Origin: Paraburkholderia sp. PREW-6R
GTDB lineage: Bacteria > Pseudomonadota > Gammaproteobacteria > Burkholderiales > Burkholderiaceae
Reading direction: 5' to 3'
DNA: 64,000 nucleotides
Assembly (NCBI RefSeq): GCF_039621805.1
Contig: NZ_CP155075.1
Location: 372,001 to 436,000 of the forward strand
The notes below the pieces were generated by a model. That model did not search any database and had not been told where the DNA came from. It saw only the letters and a program-made list of their open reading frames with translations. The stretch's first letter is position 1. Every line of letters begins with the position of its first letter. Below, piece by piece: positions 61,266 to 64,000 of this stretch. The translations under genes were made by a program, and so were the position numbers.

Positions 61266-62000
61266 CTACGCGTGATGCGCCGCCGCAAGGAACTGGCGTA
61301 ACTCGTCGGTCTGTGGATTGTCGAACAGCGTGTCGGGCGAACCGCTCTCGTGAATGCGCCCTTGATGCAGAAACACCACGCGATCGCAGACTTCCCGCGC
61401 GAAGCGCATCTCGTGCGTCACCATGACGAGCGTCATCCCGCCCGTCGCGAGTTCCTTCATCACGGCGAGCACTTCCTGCACGAGTTCCGGATCGAGCGCG
61501 GATGTAATCTCGTCGCACAACAGCGCCTTGGGCGACATGCACAGCGCGCGCGCAATCGCCACACGCTGCTGCTGTCCGCCGGAGAGCTGGTCGGGGTACG
61601 CGTCGAATTTCGCGCCCAGTCCCACGCGTTCGAGTTGGAGTGCAGCCTGGCGGCGCGCTTCGGTGCAATTCATGCCGAGCACGATGGTAGGCGCCAGCAT
61701 GACGTTGCGGCCAATGGTGAGATGTGGAAACAGGTTGAACTGCTGGAAGATCATGCCAACCTCCAGCCGCAGTTGCCGCAGCGCCGCCGCATCCGCAGAG
61801 AGTCGTGTGCCTGCCACGTCGATCGTGCCGCCGTCGATCGTTTCCAGGCCGTTGATGCAGCGCAGGAGCGTGCTTTTGCCCGAGCCGCTTCTGCCGATCA
61901 GCGAGATAACTTCGCCCGGGTCAATTTTCAGGTTGATGCCCTTGAGGACTTCGTTTCCGCCGAAGCGCTTTGTGACCTGGTCAATTGCGATAAGGGGCAT
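61266..62000 (-). CDS. Polar amino-acid ABC transporter ATP-binding protein
   Basis: 244 residues of the GlnQ/HisP type. Walker A is GRSGSGKST, the Q-loop region is MIFQQFNLFPHLT, the signature LSGGQQQRVAIARAL, Walker B LLCDEITSALDPEL, and the switch His lies in VMVTHEMRFAREV. It powers the two permeases encoded just before it. Its start overlaps the end of the permease gene by 20 bases, and it ends 9 bases before the M20 amidohydrolase gene, which suggests that imported solute is hydrolysed by that enzyme. Confidence 0.94.
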   Translation of the reverse strand: MPLIAIDQVTKRFGGNEVLKGINLKIDPGEVISLIGRSGSGKSTLLRCINGLETIDGGTIDVAGTRLSADAAALRQLRLEVGMIFQQFNLFPHLTIGRNVMLAPTIVLGMNCTEARRQAALQLERVGLGAKFDAYPDQLSGGQQQRVAIARALCMSPKALLCDEITSALDPELVQEVLAVMKELATGGMTLVMVTHEMRFAREVCDRVVFLHQGRIHESGSPDTLFDNPQTDELRQFLAAAHHA

Positions 62001-62637
62001 TGAAATGGTTCTCCAGATGACGGCTAAGCGCCGAAAGAGGCCAGCAAAGCAGGAAGTACAGCAGCGCGACGAGGCCGAAGGTTTCGAGCGGTCTGAAAGT
62101 GGTGTTGCTGATCATCGTTCCCGCTTTGGTGAGTTCGACGAAGCCGATAATCGACGTGACCGAGGTGTTCTTGACGATTTGCACGCAGAAGCCGACCGTC
62201 GGCGCCACCGCGAGGCGGCACGCCTGTGGCAGCACGATGTAGCGGTACTGCTGCACACGCGTCATCGCAAGCGACGCCGACGACTCCCACTGTCCGCGCG
62301 GTACGGCTTCGATACAGCCGCGCCAGATTTCAGCGAGAAACGCCGCCGACCAGAGTGAGAGCGCGGCGCCCGCCGCGAGCCAGGCAGGTACGTCAAAGCC
62401 GAACAATGCAAGGCCGAAGAACACGATGAACAGTTGCATCAGCAGCGGCGTGCCCTGAAACAGTTCGATGAATGCCGCCGCTGCGCTGCGCATGGTGCGC
62501 GCGGGCGACAGGCGCAGCCACATGACGGCGAGCCCCAGCGCACCGCCGCAGGAAAACGCGACGCAAGAAAGCGCCACGGTCCAGCGCAGCGACGCGAGCA
62601 GCCCGTGCAGCATGTCCCATACGGTGAAGTCCATCAC
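61981..62637 (-). CDS. Polar amino-acid ABC transporter permease (HisM type)
   Basis: 218 residues, about five membrane segments. The EAA loop for ATPase docking is seen as EAVPRGQWESSASLAMTRVQ. The N-terminus begins MDFTVWDMLHGLLASLRWTV, with GTG at 62637 or ATG at 62634 as start and GAGG upstream. It follows the other permease by 3 bases and overlaps the ATPase gene, so these genes are tightly coupled. The permease pair forms the inner-membrane channel. Confidence 0.91.
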   Translation of the reverse strand: MMDFTVWDMLHGLLASLRWTVALSCVAFSCGGALGLAVMWLRLSPARTMRSAAAAFIELFQGTPLLMQLFIVFFGLALFGFDVPAWLAAGAALSLWSAAFLAEIWRGCIEAVPRGQWESSASLAMTRVQQYRYIVLPQACRLAVAPTVGFCVQIVKNTSVTSIIGFVELTKAGTMISNTTFRPLETFGLVALLYFLLCWPLSALSRHLENHFNAPYRN

Positions 62638-62640
62638 GCA

Positions 62641-63369
62641 TTACCTCGCCGGACTCGTTGTGCGCGCCGCGATGCGGCTCGGCGACTGCGCGGTGACGCG
62701 CGGGGTGCTGCGGGCCGTCACGAAGTGTTTGCCGATTGCGCGAGCGCCGTAACGCAGCGCAATCGCGAGCAGCAGATAAGTCACCGTGGCGGTGATGTAC
62801 GTCTCGAACGAGCGGAACGTGCGGCCCTGGATAAAGTCAGCCACGTGAGTGATTTCGTTCAACGTGATCTGCGAGCACACCGAGGTAGTCAGCATCATGA
62901 TGATGAACTGGCTGGTCAAAGCGGGCCATATCTTCTGCAACGCCGGCCGCAGCAGCACATAACGGAAGGACTGTAAGCGCGTCATGGCGAGACTCGCGGC
63001 CGCCTCGTGCTGGCCGCGCGGCGACGCGGCGATTGCGCTGCGCAGAATCTCGGTGCCGTATGCGCCAAAGTTCACGGTCACCGCGAGCAGTGAGGCTTCG
63101 ATCACGTTCAGCTTCACATGCAGTTGCGGCAAGCCGAAAAAAATGAAGAACAGTTGAATCAGAAAAGGCGTGTTGCGAAACACTTCGACATACACGCGCG
63201 TGATCCTGCGCGCCAAAGGCGAGCCTTCCACATGAACCCAGGCGCCGGCGATGCTCAGCAGGAAGCCGCCCAGACCGCCCGCGACGCTGATGGCCAGCGT
63301 CATCGCCATGCCCTGGACGAGCAGGGGCAGATACGACGCAATGGCGCCGAAGTCGAATTGATAGGACAT
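62641..63369 (-). CDS. Polar amino-acid ABC transporter permease
   Basis: About 242 residues from the ATG at 63369 (MSYQFDFGAIASYLPLLVQG). An ATG at 63381 and longer frames to 63447 are possible. About five membrane segments and the EAA loop IAASPRGQHEAAASLAMTRL are visible. It partners the HisM-type permease encoded 3 bases further on. The binding-protein gene is about 105 bases upstream. The C-terminal tail after the last helix is unusually rich in Thr, Arg and Ala. Confidence 0.9.
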   Translation of the reverse strand: MSYQFDFGAIASYLPLLVQGMAMTLAISVAGGLGGFLLSIAGAWVHVEGSPLARRITRVYVEVFRNTPFLIQLFFIFFGLPQLHVKLNVIEASLLAVTVNFGAYGTEILRSAIAASPRGQHEAAASLAMTRLQSFRYVLLRPALQKIWPALTSQFIIMMLTTSVCSQITLNEITHVADFIQGRTFRSFETYITATVTYLLLAIALRYGARAIGKHFVTARSTPRVTAQSPSRIAARTTSPAR

Positions 63370-63474
63370 GATCGAATCCATCCGGAAGCGGACACAGTAG
63401 TCGGGCGCTTTACCGTCTCCACCCGTGCTTCGCAGGAGACGGCGCATCCCGGCGGGTTCAGACGCGCATGCGGG

Positions 63475-64000
63475 TCAGGGTTTCATGTCGAGTGGCTGCT
63501 TGAGCCACTGGCGCGATAGCGCGTCGAGCTGGCCGCTTGACTTCTGCGCAGCGAAGATGGCGTTGACCGCTTCGAGCATCGGCGCATCGCCCTTGCGCAC
63601 CGCTGCGCATACCGGCGAATTCATCAGCAGCAGCTTCTGCGCGAAATGCTTCTGCGGATTGTCCGCCAGCAGCTTCGCGCCGACGATATTTCCTGTCGCG
63701 AGAAAGTCGGTCTGCCCGGACAGGAAGCCCGCCACCGCCGAACTGTTGTCCTGATAGCGGGAAAACAGCGTGCCCGGCGGGGCATTTTTCGTGATGAACA
63801 GATCTTCCTGCGAGCCCGTCACCACGCCGATCTTCTTGCCGATCAACGCGCCGACATCCGGCAGCGCTTCCGCTTGCGGACCGAATACGGCTGTGTAGTA
63901 CGGCGCGTAGGGCGCGGTGAAGTCGATCACCTCGGCGCGCTGCGGGTTCTTGCCGAGATTGAGTACGAGATCCACCTTGTTCGTGACCAGGTAAGGGATC
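63475..64000 (-). CDS. Polar amino-acid ABC binding protein (GlnH/SBP_bac_3), N-terminal part outside window
   Basis: Only the C-terminal part, about 175 residues, is visible. The frame remains open to the window edge (IPYLVTNKVDLVLNLGKNPQ), so the start is beyond 64000. Characteristic SBP_bac_3 segments are RAEVIDFTAPYAPYYTAVFG, IGKKIGVVTGSQEDLFIT and ALSRQWLKQPLDMKP. The periplasmic protein delivers a polar amino acid or related solute to the two permeases. The next gene on this strand is the first permease. The ligand is unknown; the amidohydrolase suggests a carbamoyl or ureido compound. Confidence 0.9.
   Translation of the reverse strand, partial: IPYLVTNKVDLVLNLGKNPQRAEVIDFTAPYAPYYTAVFGPQAEALPDVGALIGKKIGVVTGSQEDLFITKNAPPGTLFSRYQDNSSAVAGFLSGQTDFLATGNIVGAKLLADNPQKHFAQKLLLMNSPVCAAVRKGDAPMLEAVNAIFAAQKSSGQLDALSRQWLKQPLDMKP

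Overview
The window is GC-rich and densely coded. It carries many LysR, TetR, MerR and GntR regulators beside catabolic clusters, a Burkholderia-type trimeric porin, a DUF4148 periplasmic protein and MHS/ACS-type MFS transporters. This suits a Burkholderiales genome of the Paraburkholderia/Caballeronia type. There is no rRNA, tRNA, ribosomal or replication gene, so an accessory stretch of a secondary replicon is likely. The genus and replicon are inferences. No insertion sequence, prophage or CRISPR array was seen.

Layout. (1) 1-6317: the end of a sugar or cyclitol ABC importer, then an SDR, a Gfo/Idh/MocA dehydrogenase and a maleylacetate reductase. (2) 6403-8085: a TetR regulator divergent from a small membrane protein and an ester-cyclase-like protein, the last two separated by 22 copies of a 7-base repeat. 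(3) 8277-17077: a two-component system convergent with an RND efflux operon, then a DUF4148 protein. (4) 17298-22461: LysR, aconitase A and an MHS transporter. (5) 22625-31095: a signalling island with a diguanylate cyclase, an EAL/HDOD protein, an HTH-GAF protein, a GAF protein, a triple-PAS chemoreceptor and a triple-CheW protein. (6) 31258-38626: MerR with a carboxymuconolactone-decarboxylase-like protein, TetR with a GST, a GNAT gene broken by an in-frame stop, several SDR-type reductases and a cupin. (7) 38879-42998: two LysR genes, a ureidoglycolate-lyase-like gene and an orphan ABC binding protein. (8) 43247-52697: MFS transporter, enoyl-CoA hydratase, CoA-transferase, TetR, SDR, DUF993 protein, TIM-barrel isomerase and porin. 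(9) 52807-59525: two MFS transporters, an RraA-type aldolase and a DUF1932-type reductase, then on the other strand a GntR/FCD regulator and a pyrone-dicarboxylate-lactonase-like hydrolase. (10) 59638-64000: a polar amino-acid ABC importer with an M20 amidohydrolase broken by a one-base frameshift and a small unknown protein.

How the genes work together. Most of the window consists of self-contained import, activation and cleavage modules, each beside its own regulator, and several regulators have a visible palindrome nearby. The best candidate for an undescribed system is region 8. Two divergent transcription units, one for CoA-transferase plus hydratase and one for SDR, DUF993 and isomerase, share a near-identical 19-base operator (CGAACC, 3 bases, TCGTTACTTA) around a TetR gene, with an MFS transporter and a porin alongside. 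This looks like a complete uptake-to-CoA-ester route for an unknown organic acid or sugar acid. Region 1, which joins a sugar importer and sugar dehydrogenases to maleylacetate reductase, and region 5, which pairs c-di-GMP proteins with an unusual chemosensory pair, are the next most interesting.
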